Below are positions 49,668 through 57,840 of a DNA stretch of 64,000 bases, in pieces; positions within the stretch are counted from its first letter, which is position 1; each line of letters begins with the position of its first letter. Where the stretch lies: positions 992,001 through 1,056,000 of the forward strand of contig NZ_CP163512.1 of the NCBI RefSeq assembly GCF_041075285.1, given 5' to 3'. A model generated the notes under the pieces. It searched no databases. It saw only the letters and a list, made by a program, of their open reading frames with translations, and was not told where the DNA came from. The position numbers were made by a program, and so were the translations under genes. The DNA is from Providencia rettgeri. GTDB taxonomy: Bacteria > Pseudomonadota > Gammaproteobacteria > Enterobacterales > Enterobacteriaceae.

Positions 49668-50532
49668 ATCTTTTAGGCTGTCGCGGTGTTGGCTGCGCTC
49701 AGCCACCCAAGTCACATACTTTTGTATGCTCCTTGGGCTGGCTTTGCTTGCCGCCTAGCGACAACCTAAAATCTTTAGAGGATTAGATTGGCGTCTTTTT
49801 AGGCTGTCGCGGTGTTGGCTGCGCTCAGTTCCCTAAGTCACATATTCTTGTCTGCTCCTTGGGCTGGCTTTGCTTGCCACCTAGCGACAACCTAAAATCT
49901 TTAGAGGATTAGGTTGGGCGTCTTTTAGGCTGTTGTGGTGTTGGTTTCACAAATTCGCCCTAGTCACGAAGGTTTTTACGCCCCAAGAGTGACTTTGCTT
50001 GCCGTCTAGTGACAACCTAAAATCTTTAGAGGATTAGATTGGCGTCTTTTAGGCTGTCGCGGTGTTGGCTGCGCTCAGTTCCCTAAGTCATATATTCTTG
50101 TCTGCTCCTTGGGCTGGCTTTGCTTGCCGTCTAGCGACAACCTAAAATCTTTAGAGGATTGGGTTGGGCGTCTTTTAGGCTGTCGTGGTGTTGGCTGCTC
50201 TCAGTTCCCTAAGTCACATATTCTTGTCTGCTCCTTGGGCTGGCTTTGCTTGCCGCCTAGCGACAACCTAAAATCTTTAGAGGATTAGATTGGCGTCTTT
50301 TTAGGCTGTTGTGGTGTTGGCTTCACAAATTCGCCCTAGTCACGAAGTTTTTTACGCCTCAAGAGTGACTTTGCTTGCCGCCTAGCGACAACCTAAAATC
50401 TATAGAGGATTAGGTTGGGCGTCTTTTAGGCTGTTGTGGTGTTGGCTGCACAAATTAGCCCTAGTCACGAAGTTTTTTACGCCCCAAGAGTGACTTTGCT
50501 TGCCGTCTAGCTATAGCCCAAATTATTTAGAG
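49668..50532. repeat. Tandem array of seven ERIC-like units
   Basis: Seven direct units begin (TTTTAGGCTG) at 49671, 49797, 49923, 50047, 50173, 50299 and 50423, a period of 124-126 bases, the length of a classic ERIC element. Each full unit is a nested palindrome: ends TTTTAGGCTGTCGC and GCGACAACCTAAAA are inverted repeats with one mismatch, and the middle forms a second hairpin. Two central types alternate: type A (units 1, 2, 4, 5; CCTAAGTCACAT... or CCCAAGTCACAT... core) and type B (units 3, 6, 7; CCTAGTCACGAAG core). The linkers between units alternate strictly between GATTAGATTGGCG and GATTRGGTTGGGCG, so there is also a ~250-base two-unit period. The last copy ends in the ERIC-like AATTATTTAGAG. 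No reading frame. Confidence 0.85.
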
Positions 50533-50669
50533 ATTGTTCCTGCGATAGTATTTCCATACGTGTTTGTGGCGAGCTAACATCCCCAGAATGTTGATTATTC
50601 GGGTAGGGGCGAACAACTGCGTGTAATTTAGTATATAATCTGAAAAATTATTGTGGATTGGGCAGAAAA

Positions 50670-51242
50670 ATGAAAAAACTGATCATTGGGTTAACTGGGG
50701 CAAGTGGGGCAATTTATGGCGTCAGGTTGCTTGAGGTACTCAAACCTATCAAACAGGTTGAAACCCATTTAGTGATGAGTGCAGCCGCCCGCCAAACACT
50801 CGCGTTAGAAACACAATATAGCGTGAAAGATGTGCAGCAGCTTGCTGATCATAACTACGATAGCCGTGATATTGCAGCCGCCATTTCATCCGGTTCATTT
50901 CGCACCGCAGGCATGGTGATTATGCCTTGTACAATGAAAACCCTGTCGGGTATTGTCCACAGTTATACGGATACATTAGTCACCAGAGCCGCCGACGTTG
51001 TACTCAAAGAAGGGAAAAAGCTAGTCCTTGGTGTGCGCGAAACCCCATTGCATATAGGGCATTTGAAGTTAATGGTGCAAGCCGCTGAAATGGGGGCAGT
51101 GATTATGCCACCTATGCCAGCGTTTTATCATCAACCTCATACTATTCAAGATATTGTCAATCAAACGGTGAACCGTGTTCTCGACCAATTTGATATTGAA
51201 CTTGAGCAAGATCTCTTTAACCGCTGGCAAGGGGCTAAATGA
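50670..51242 (+). CDS. ubiX: Flavin prenyltransferase UbiX
   Basis: Makes the prenylated FMN cofactor of the UbiD decarboxylase from FMN and dimethylallyl phosphate, serving ubiquinone synthesis. From ATG 50670 it has 190 residues. Motifs: N-terminal IIGLTGASGAIYGVRLLEVL (phosphate/FMN binding), SSGSFRTAGMVIMPCTMKTLSG, and RETPLHIGHLKLM. The TTG at 50658 is upstream but less likely. The upstream 1 kb is the ERIC array; the E. coli upstream neighbour is purF. Followed by yfcH on the opposite strand. Confidence 0.94.
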   Translation: MKKLIIGLTGASGAIYGVRLLEVLKPIKQVETHLVMSAAARQTLALETQYSVKDVQQLADHNYDSRDIAAAISSGSFRTAGMVIMPCTMKTLSGIVHSYTDTLVTRAADVVLKEGKKLVLGVRETPLHIGHLKLMVQAAEMGAVIMPPMPAFYHQPHTIQDIVNQTVNRVLDQFDIELEQDLFNRWQGAK

Positions 51243-51329
51243 TCTTATCAGTTAGTTGGCGGGCATGTACGCATATCTATAACGTAAGGCGATTTACAGA
51301 AGCGCTATTTTAGTACCAATCTCAGAGCC

Positions 51330-52244
51330 CTAAATGACCTCTTTTGGCGTAATAAGCAAATCCTCTAAGGCGATTTTTAACTCAATAAATTCGAACTCAA
51401 AGCCAGCTTCCTCTAAACGCTTAGGTATGGCTTGTTGCCCGCCTAACACTAAGGTCGCGGACTCGCCTAAAATGGCTTTAATAACAAAGGCTGGCGTGCG
51501 GACAAAAGACGGGCGGTTGAGTACATCCCCTAAGATAGCCGCAAACTGGTCATTATGCACAGGATAAGGCGCCGTCATGTTGAAAGGGCCGGAAAGTGTT
51601 GGTTTAGTCAGTAAAAAGTAAATAGCATTGACCATATCGTTGATATGTATCCAAGGCATATATTGTTTGCCATGACCGATTGGACCACCAGCTCCCATGT
51701 TGAAAATGGGCAAAATTTTACCCAATACCCCACCATTGGGGGATAGCACCAACCCTGTGCGTAATAAACATACGCGAGTTTTTTCTGAAGCTGCATTTTC
51801 AGCAAGCGCTTCCCAATGTTGGGCTAATTGATGGGTAAATTCGTCGTGTGGCTGTTCATCTTCGGTGACAACAATTTGCCCTTGATCACCATAGTAGCCT
51901 ACGGCAGAGCCCGATAAAAAGACGGAAGGCGGTGTTTCACTGGCAGCAATGAGTTCACTAAGTTGTTGAGTGATTTGCCAACGGCTATCACAAAGACGTT
52001 TTTTCTGTTCGTCAGTCCAACGTTTTTCAGCTATAGGTTCCCCCGCTAGGTTAATAACCCCATCGAAGCCATTAAGGTTGCTGACATCGTTTAAAGATGT
52101 CCAACATTCAACAGCTTTACAAAAACGGCTATACACTTTTTGCGGCGAACGGCTTAATACGGTGACCTGATGACCGAGTGAGACTAACTTTTGGACCAAA
52201 GGGGTGCCGATTAGGCCTGTGCCGCCTGTTATGAGTATTTTCAT
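51330..52244 (-). CDS. yfcH: YfcH family NAD(P)-dependent epimerase-like protein
   Basis: Atypical short-chain dehydrogenase (TIGR01777 family) of unknown substrate, 304 residues from ATG 52244. The Rossmann motif [18 protein letters not shown] is at the N-terminus. The YYGDQG segment and the conserved INLAGEPI and [15 protein letters not shown] segments follow. GGGGAT precedes the chosen ATG by five bases; ATG at 52250 or 52259 is possible. It is convergent with ubiX. Confidence 0.9.
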   Translation of the reverse strand: MKILITGGTGLIGTPLVQKLVSLGHQVTVLSRSPQKVYSRFCKAVECWTSLNDVSNLNGFDGVINLAGEPIAEKRWTDEQKKRLCDSRWQITQQLSELIAASETPPSVFLSGSAVGYYGDQGQIVVTEDEQPHDEFTHQLAQHWEALAENAASEKTRVCLLRTGLVLSPNGGVLGKILPIFNMGAGGPIGHGKQYMPWIHINDMVNAIYFLLTKPTLSGPFNMTAPYPVHNDQFAAILGDVLNRPSFVRTPAFVIKAILGESATLVLGGQQAIPKRLEEAGFEFEFIELKIALEDLLITPKEVI

Positions 52245-52593
52245 TGTCATCCCCGTCATATTTCAAACCGCAGCGTTGTCGTCTGTACCCGTTATTTAGC
52301 TGCTATCCTATTAAGTAATTCATAGCGCTAATACAATGTTACGATAGGTATTATGATCTAACTATAGCACCTGCGAGCACAAATTGTGTGATTTGCTCAC
52401 GTTATCGCAAAAAAGGCGAAAGTGCTATTCGCATTGTGGCAAGAAGTCTTTATTTATGATGGCAACCGAATGCAAATTGGGCTAGGATCGACGACTAAGT
52501 GCGAGTTAAAAGCATCGTTGTATTGTCTAACATGTCGTGGCAATCAATCTATGATATAAGCTATTTTTAGCTTAATTATAAAAGGTTTACAGG
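52245..52593. other. Intergenic region between yfcH and yfcD
   Basis: A 349-base divergent promoter region between yfcH and the Nudix gene. I see no reading frame with a good ribosome binding site. A CRP-like half pattern near 52390 was rejected (see rejected list). Confidence 0.5.
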
Positions 52594-53136
52594 ATGGAAC
52601 AACAAACCGAAGTCGTTGAATGGGTCGATATTGTCGATGAGGACAATACCGTTATTGCTCAGGCAACCCGCAGCCAAATGCGTGCTGAAAATTTACGGCA
52701 TCGTGCGACGTATATTGTTGTGCATGATGGGATGGGGAAAATTTTAGTCCAACGGCGTACCGATACTAAAGATTTCCACCCTGGGTTTTTAGATGCCACG
52801 GCAGGTGGTGTCGTTACCCAAGGTGAAAATATTCTGGATTCTGCGAAACGCGAAGCAGAAGAAGAGCTGGGGATCGCCGGTGTACCATTTGCGGAGCATG
52901 GTCATTTTTATTTCGAAGATAAATTCTGTCGCGTGTGGGGGGGCTTATTTAGCTGTGTCAGCCATGGGCCTTTTGCTTTACAAGAGTCAGAAGTCGCCGA
53001 AGTGTGCTGGCTGACCCCCAAAGAAATCAGCGCACGTTGCGATGAGTTCACCCCTGATTCGCTAAAAGCGCTTTCCTTATGGCTTACTCGCAATAATGAG
53101 TCTGAAAAAGTCATCACTTGTGCTGAAAACTCGTAA
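52594..53136 (+). CDS. yfcD: Nudix hydrolase YfcD
   Basis: Nudix-family hydrolase of 180 residues; substrate not known for certain. The Nudix box is complete: GVVTQGE then REAEEELG, corresponding to Gx5Ex7REUXEEXGU. It is followed by the [14 protein letters not shown] beta region. The first 50 residues contain the YfcD-type strand [17 protein letters not shown]. The ATG follows AGGTTTACAGG. Confidence 0.9.
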   Translation: MEQQTEVVEWVDIVDEDNTVIAQATRSQMRAENLRHRATYIVVHDGMGKILVQRRTDTKDFHPGFLDATAGGVVTQGENILDSAKREAEEELGIAGVPFAEHGHFYFEDKFCRVWGGLFSCVSHGPFALQESEVAEVCWLTPKEISARCDEFTPDSLKALSLWLTRNNESEKVITCAENS

Positions 53137-53156
53137 TTACTTAGGTTTTAATTGTA

Positions 53157-53190
53157 AAAGGGCTATTTTTTGTAGTCCTTTTAATTTTTT
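53157..53190 (+). terminator. Intrinsic terminator after yfcD
   Basis: AAAAGGGCTA (53157-53166) pairs with TAGTCCTTTT (53173-53182, one mismatch), followed by AATTTTTT. Confidence 0.7.
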
Positions 53191-53373
53191 CGCCAAAATT
53201 CAAGTCTCTAGCAAGGTTAATTTTTGACTAATATATAACTATTGGTTATATGCAACTTGCACCTTAAACGATATATTCATTTCAACTCGCAATAGCGTGG
53301 GTGAATCGATTATTTTGCTCATCATATTGTGAAATGACTAAGCGATACAGAACGACGGACTGAGAACATAACA

Positions 53374-54606
53374 ATGATAATGGATAAGACAGAATCACTT
53401 TTAAAACAACAACACCTCGAAAACGTAACCAATAAAGCGCGTGAAATTATGGAGCGAGAGGGGATTGAGGCCCTTATTGCCACGGTTGGGGATAATTTTT
53501 ATCACTTGACGGGGTTTGCGAGCTTTTTTATGTACACCTTTAGGCAAACCGGCTCAGCTATTGCCGTTATTTTCCGTGATCCCACAGTGAAATCTCTGGT
53601 GATCATGAATGAGTTTGAAGCCGCAAACTTAACCTTACAGATGCCAAATGCGCAGATCAAAACCTTCCCAATATGGGTGGATGTTGATGATCCATATAAT
53701 CCTGAGAATGGCAAAGTAGTGAAAGCAAGACCAATCAATAGCCCCATTGAAACCATTTTTAACTTATTAAAAGCGGCACTATCTGAGGCTGGCGTATATG
53801 GTAAGCCCGTTGCGATTGAACTTAATCAAATCACGTTTACAGGAAAAAACTGGTTAGACAAAGTCATTCCTGAGTTGAACTTGGTTGATTCTTCACCGCT
53901 ATTTAATGAATTACGCATGATAAAAAGCGAATGGGAAATTGCTCACCTTAGAAAATCCGCGCAAATAACGGAAGCGGGCATTGAGGCGGCAAGTAAACTT
54001 ATACGTGTTGGTTGTACATCTGCGGAATTAACCGCGGCTTTTAAAGCTAAAGTGATGTCATTCCCGGAAACGAATTACAGCCGTTTTCACTTAATTTCAG
54101 TGGGGAGTGATTTTTCACCCAAATTGTTGGCTGACAATGTACCAGCAAAAGAAGGGGACTTAATTAAGTTTGACTGTGGTGTTGATGTGGCTGGATACGG
54201 TGCAGATATTGCGCGAACTTTTGTGGTAGGTAAACCTAATGACAAGGTAAATGCAATTTATCAAACGATATTGAAAGGCCATCAATATATGTTAAGCCGT
54301 ATTGCTCCTGGCGTTGCACTGAGCGATGTATTCAATGAAACCATGGCATTAATTCGTTCATCAGGTTTACCGTATTATAACCGTGGTCATCTAGGGCATG
54401 GTGACGGTGTGTTTGTGGGGTTAGAAGAAGCACCTTTTGTCAGCGCAGCAACCACTGAAGTTTTCCGCGCGGGGATGGTGATGAGTTTAGAAACACCTTA
54501 TTACGGTATTGGTGTGGGCGGTATTATGATTGAAGACATGCTATTGATTACAGATGATGGTGTTGAAATGTTGAGCCATTTGCCTCGTGAATTGGTTTCT
54601 TTCTGA
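53374..54606 (+). CDS. M24 family metallopeptidase (Xaa-Pro dipeptidase-like)
   Basis: Predicted Xaa-Pro-type aminopeptidase or dipeptidase of the M24 creatinase/prolidase fold, 410 residues. An N-terminal creatinase domain is followed by the metal-binding core with ligands in LIKFDCGVDVAGYGADIAR (two Asp), HLGHGDGVFVGLEEAP (His) and SLETPYYGIGVGG with GIMIEDMLL (two Glu). It lacks a signal peptide, so is likely cytosolic. The start may be ATG 53374 or 53380. It is the first gene of a three-gene run with DUF3311 and a symporter, suggesting peptide or imino-acid scavenging. Confidence 0.85.
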   Translation: MIMDKTESLLKQQHLENVTNKAREIMEREGIEALIATVGDNFYHLTGFASFFMYTFRQTGSAIAVIFRDPTVKSLVIMNEFEAANLTLQMPNAQIKTFPIWVDVDDPYNPENGKVVKARPINSPIETIFNLLKAALSEAGVYGKPVAIELNQITFTGKNWLDKVIPELNLVDSSPLFNELRMIKSEWEIAHLRKSAQITEAGIEAASKLIRVGCTSAELTAAFKAKVMSFPETNYSRFHLISVGSDFSPKLLADNVPAKEGDLIKFDCGVDVAGYGADIARTFVVGKPNDKVNAIYQTILKGHQYMLSRIAPGVALSDVFNETMALIRSSGLPYYNRGHLGHGDGVFVGLEEAPFVSAATTEVFRAGMVMSLETPYYGIGVGGIMIEDMLLITDDGVEMLSHLPRELVSF

Positions 54607-54628
54607 TAATAAAAATAAGGTTCATTTT

Positions 54629-54826
54629 ATGAGATGGTATCACTACCTTGTTATTTTCCCGCTCCTTGCATTAACGGTTGGGATTTATTATGCCAATGAG
54701 GTTGAACCCTTTGTAATGGGACTGCCTTTTTTGATGTTTTGGATTGTGGCATGGGTGATTGTTACTGCACTCATCATGTTATTAATTAATGTATTAGATA
54801 ATAAAAATAGTAAGGAAACGTCATGA
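54629..54826 (+). CDS. DUF3311-type small membrane protein
   Basis: A 65-residue protein with two membrane segments (RWYHYLVIFPLLALTVGIYY and PFLMFWIVAWVIVTALIML). It fits the pattern of small proteins encoded just before SSS-type symporters, such as YhdT before PanF. I start at ATG 54629, 22 bases after the peptidase stop, with AAGG upstream. The gene overlaps the symporter start by four bases (ATGA), so the two are coupled. Confidence 0.75.
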   Translation: MRWYHYLVIFPLLALTVGIYYANEVEPFVMGLPFLMFWIVAWVIVTALIMLLINVLDNKNSKETS

Positions 54827-56265
54827 GTTCCGCATTAATTATTATTACCGCTTTTTTCCTTTTCAGTATTTATTTAGCGATTAGAGCGAAAAAAGGGAAA
54901 ACCATGGATCACGAAGGGTGGTCAGTGGGCGGGCGGAGTTACGGTGCGCTGCTTGTTTTCCTTTTGAGTGCTGGGGAGATCTATACCACCTTTACGTTTC
55001 TAGGTGGAAGCGGTTGGGCATATGGCAAAGGTCCTGCGATCCTCTATACCTTGGCTGTTAATGCGTTTATGGGCATCTTTTTATATTGGGTGCATCCACG
55101 GGTTTGGCGATTTGCAAAAGACAATGACGTAAGAACTATCTCTGAATTCTTTACTCACAAATACAATAGCCCGGGGCTCGGGTTATTAGTTAGTTTAATT
55201 TCTATTGCCGCGATGGTGCCGTTATTTGTTCTACAGCTTAAAGGCCTTGGTATTATTGTTTCGCAAGCTTCCTATGGGGCGATCCCTGCGGATATGGCTA
55301 TCTGGATTGGTATAATTGCGGTTACGTTATTTGTGATTATTTCAGGTATTCATGGATCAGCTTGGACATCCGCACTAAAAGATTTGATGATTTTAATTGT
55401 TGTGGTGTTTATTGGGCTCTACATCCCACTCCACTACTACGGTAGTTTTGGCGATATGTTTAAAGCGATTGATACCGCCATGCCAAGCTTCTTAACTTTT
55501 CCAAAAACAGGGTTGAATATTCCGTGGTATATTTCCACAATATTCCTATCTGTTGTGGCGTATTTTTGCTGGCCGCATTATATGGCCGCAGTATTTACCG
55601 CCAAAGATGAAAAATCGCTTAAACGAAATAGTATTTTAATCCCAGCATACAGTTTGATTATGCTGTTTGCCTTTTTTGTCGGCTATGCTGCCATATTGCA
55701 AATCCCGCATTTGGAAGGCTCTGCGGTAGATTTATCATTGTTTGAAATATCGAAAGAAACATTCTCACCTGTTGTAGTTGGCTTTATTGGTGCGGCGGGG
55801 ATGTTAACTGCATTAGTACCGGGCTCGATGTTACTGTTAACCACTTCAAATATGTTAGCGGGCGTGGTGCAAAAAGCCATCGGAGCTAGCGAACAAAAAC
55901 GCCAGTCCGGTGTGTATGCACGCTTTATGGTACCGCTAGTTGCGCTGGTAAGTTTATATTTTATTTTTCACAGTAATGACACATTAGTGGCAATTATGCT
56001 GCTTGGTGTAAATATTGTGGCACAATTTTTCCCGGCGTTATTAATGAGTTTTAAACAACATAATCCAATAACATCAACGGGCGCAATAAGCGGTATTATT
56101 GCGGGGGTATTATTCCTGGCAATTACCTATATTGAAAAAATATCATTGTCACAGCTTTTCCCTTGGTTAGGGGAAGGCTTAAGTTACATGAATATCGGTA
56201 TTGCTGCATTTATTCTGAATATTATTGTCGCTGTGGTTGTTTCGTTATTCATTCGAAAAAAATAA
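54823..56265 (+). CDS. Sodium:solute symporter (SSS family)
   Basis: Inner-membrane sodium-coupled symporter of the SSS family, 480 residues with about thirteen membrane segments. It has the family region LSAGEIYTTFTFLGGSGWAYGKG, and a second half with YFCWPHYMAAVFTAKDEKSLKR. The substrate is unknown; the partner peptidase suggests a dipeptide, amino acid or monocarboxylate. AAGGAA precedes ATG 54823. A bidirectional terminator follows. Confidence 0.85.
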   Translation: MSSALIIITAFFLFSIYLAIRAKKGKTMDHEGWSVGGRSYGALLVFLLSAGEIYTTFTFLGGSGWAYGKGPAILYTLAVNAFMGIFLYWVHPRVWRFAKDNDVRTISEFFTHKYNSPGLGLLVSLISIAAMVPLFVLQLKGLGIIVSQASYGAIPADMAIWIGIIAVTLFVIISGIHGSAWTSALKDLMILIVVVFIGLYIPLHYYGSFGDMFKAIDTAMPSFLTFPKTGLNIPWYISTIFLSVVAYFCWPHYMAAVFTAKDEKSLKRNSILIPAYSLIMLFAFFVGYAAILQIPHLEGSAVDLSLFEISKETFSPVVVGFIGAAGMLTALVPGSMLLLTTSNMLAGVVQKAIGASEQKRQSGVYARFMVPLVALVSLYFIFHSNDTLVAIMLLGVNIVAQFFPALLMSFKQHNPITSTGAISGIIAGVLFLAITYIEKISLSQLFPWLGEGLSYMNIGIAAFILNIIVAVVVSLFIRKK

Positions 56266-56282
56266 TATTGAGATATTGCGTT

Positions 56283-56315
56283 AAAAATACCCACAATTAA
56301 CGTGGGTATTTTTTT
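56283..56315. terminator. Bidirectional terminator after the symporter
   Basis: AAAAATACCCAC (56283-56294) and GTGGGTATTTTT (56302-56313) form a perfect 12-bp stem with T-runs on both strands. It serves the symporter and the convergent DUF606 gene. Confidence 0.9.
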
Positions 56316-56320
56316 ATGGA

Positions 56321-56791
56321 CTATTTACGTGCCAGTTGAACACAAAGTACACCAGCAACCACTAAACTAATACCCAGTATTTTCCCAAGAGGTATTGGGT
56401 TTTGCGGCATATTAAACCAACCAAAGTGTTCTATTAGCGCTGAAATAATTAATTGCCCTGCAATCACCATGACAAAGAACGTCGTACTGCCAATTTTCGG
56501 TACTAAAATCAAGGCGGAAGTTAGGTAGAGCATACCCGCAATTCCCCCAAACCAGATCCAAATAGGTTGGTGAAATAATTCAACACTAAAATTAGGTTTT
56601 GGTACCTTAAAGACAAATAATAATGGGATCAGGACGATGATACTGATAATTAACGAAACTGCACTTGCCCAAAGGGGATGACCTAAGTGGCGAGCTAATA
56701 CCGCATTACTTGCAGCTTGAATAGGGACAACCACCCCAGCAAATAACGCGGCGAATGCTAAAAGTATCCCAGAGAATGATAAAGTGGACAT
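56321..56791 (-). CDS. DUF606/YdcZ-type DMT membrane protein
   Basis: Small membrane protein of 156 residues with five membrane segments, of the DUF606 (DMT superfamily) type found singly or as pairs. N-terminal FAALFAGVVVPIQAASNAVLARHLGHPLWAS-type segment is diagnostic (seen from about residue 12). The transported substrate is unknown. GAGG precedes the ATG at 56791. Divergent from the LysR gene. Confidence 0.8.
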   Translation of the reverse strand: MSTLSFSGILLAFAALFAGVVVPIQAASNAVLARHLGHPLWASAVSLIISIIVLIPLLFVFKVPKPNFSVELFHQPIWIWFGGIAGMLYLTSALILVPKIGSTTFFVMVIAGQLIISALIEHFGWFNMPQNPIPLGKILGISLVVAGVLCVQLARK

Positions 56792-56894
56792 ATAAACCTC
56801 AGAGTTAACAGGGGATCATGATTGATTTAAGATAAGCTTAATGAGCAGGGGACTGATTGGGAAATGAACAATTTTATAAGGTACTATTCGTCAG

Positions 56895-57788
56895 ATGAAT
56901 AACTTAAGAAGATTAGATTTAAATCAATTGGTTACCTTGCTGGTTTTACTGCAAGAGCGCCATGTAAGCCGCGCTGCTGATGCATTACATAAAAGCCAAC
57001 CTGCGGTTAGCCATACATTGAATCAGTTGCGCGAGCTATTTCAAGACCCACTTTTGGTACGTCAGCAGGGGCAATACCAACTAACCAGCAAAGCAGAATC
57101 ACTGTATGTACCGTTATTGAAAGCGATGGAGCAATTGGATTACTTGATTGCTCAACAAAATTTTCAACCTGCGTTATGCCATCAACGGTTTAATATTGCA
57201 CTGTCTGATTATGGAGCAGCCATTATTGCCGAACCACTTACACATTATGTACGCCAACATGCCCCTGATGTGGATTTGAAAATTTGGCATTGTAGTCGAG
57301 AAGAAATGCAAAATAAGTTATTAGAAGGAAGTTTAGATCTCGCTTTTGGGGTATTTAATGCACTAGATAGTACATTATGCGCTCAAGCTATTTTTCAAGA
57401 CAAAATGGTCAGTGTGGCAGATAAATCAATTTGCCCCACAGGAAAAATGACATTGGATGAATGGCTGTCATATCCTCATGTCGCTGTCAGTATGAAACCC
57501 TTTGATATGAATGAAGTTGATACACAGTTAAAACGATTAAATCAAAAAAGGCGTGTGGCGGTAACAATTCCATACTGGCAAGTTGCTCCACGACTCGTTG
57601 AAGGGACAGATCTTATTTTAACAGCAGCTCAAAGGAGTTTTTCACAAGGGATAAATAAGCGTTGTGTGATGTTTGAACCCCCAGTTGAAATTCCACCACT
57701 GGATTTTCAAATGATTTGGCATGAAAGAAGTCACACAGATAATGCATTGAATTGGTTAAGAGAAACTATTGTTAACTTATTAGCATAA
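56895..57788 (+). CDS. LysR-family transcriptional regulator
   Basis: A 297-residue LysR regulator with an N-terminal winged helix-turn-helix (LNQLVTLLVLLQERHVSRAADALHKSQPAVSHTLNQLRELF region, residues 9-50) and a substrate-binding domain from about residue 95. No substrate can be predicted. Divergent from the DUF606 gene with 103 bases between starts, it probably controls it. A hairpin at 57793-57821 separates it from pta. Confidence 0.88.
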   Translation: MNNLRRLDLNQLVTLLVLLQERHVSRAADALHKSQPAVSHTLNQLRELFQDPLLVRQQGQYQLTSKAESLYVPLLKAMEQLDYLIAQQNFQPALCHQRFNIALSDYGAAIIAEPLTHYVRQHAPDVDLKIWHCSREEMQNKLLEGSLDLAFGVFNALDSTLCAQAIFQDKMVSVADKSICPTGKMTLDEWLSYPHVAVSMKPFDMNEVDTQLKRLNQKRRVAVTIPYWQVAPRLVEGTDLILTAAQRSFSQGINKRCVMFEPPVEIPPLDFQMIWHERSHTDNALNWLRETIVNLLA

Positions 57789-57792
57789 TAAA

Positions 57793-57821
57793 AATGCCAG
57801 TCAGTGATACTGGCTGGCATT
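57793..57821 (-). terminator. Terminator of the ackA-pta operon
   Basis: AATGCCAGTCAG and CTGGCTGGCATT arms (57793-57804, 57810-57821) form a long stem with a five-base loop. On the minus strand the hairpin is followed by TTTATTATG, 20 bases past the pta stop. It may also serve the LysR gene. Confidence 0.7.
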
Positions 57822-57840
57822 GGTCGCAATAATAGAGTCA

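Noticed and set aside
49668..50532. Possible CRISPR array
   Set aside because: The repeated units are about 125 bp with conserved linkers and no short unique spacers, and no cas genes are nearby; ERIC-like palindromes fit better.
52390..52405. CRP-like site (TGTGATTTGCTCACG)
   Set aside because: The half-sites are spaced five rather than six bases apart, so it does not fit the CRP consensus.
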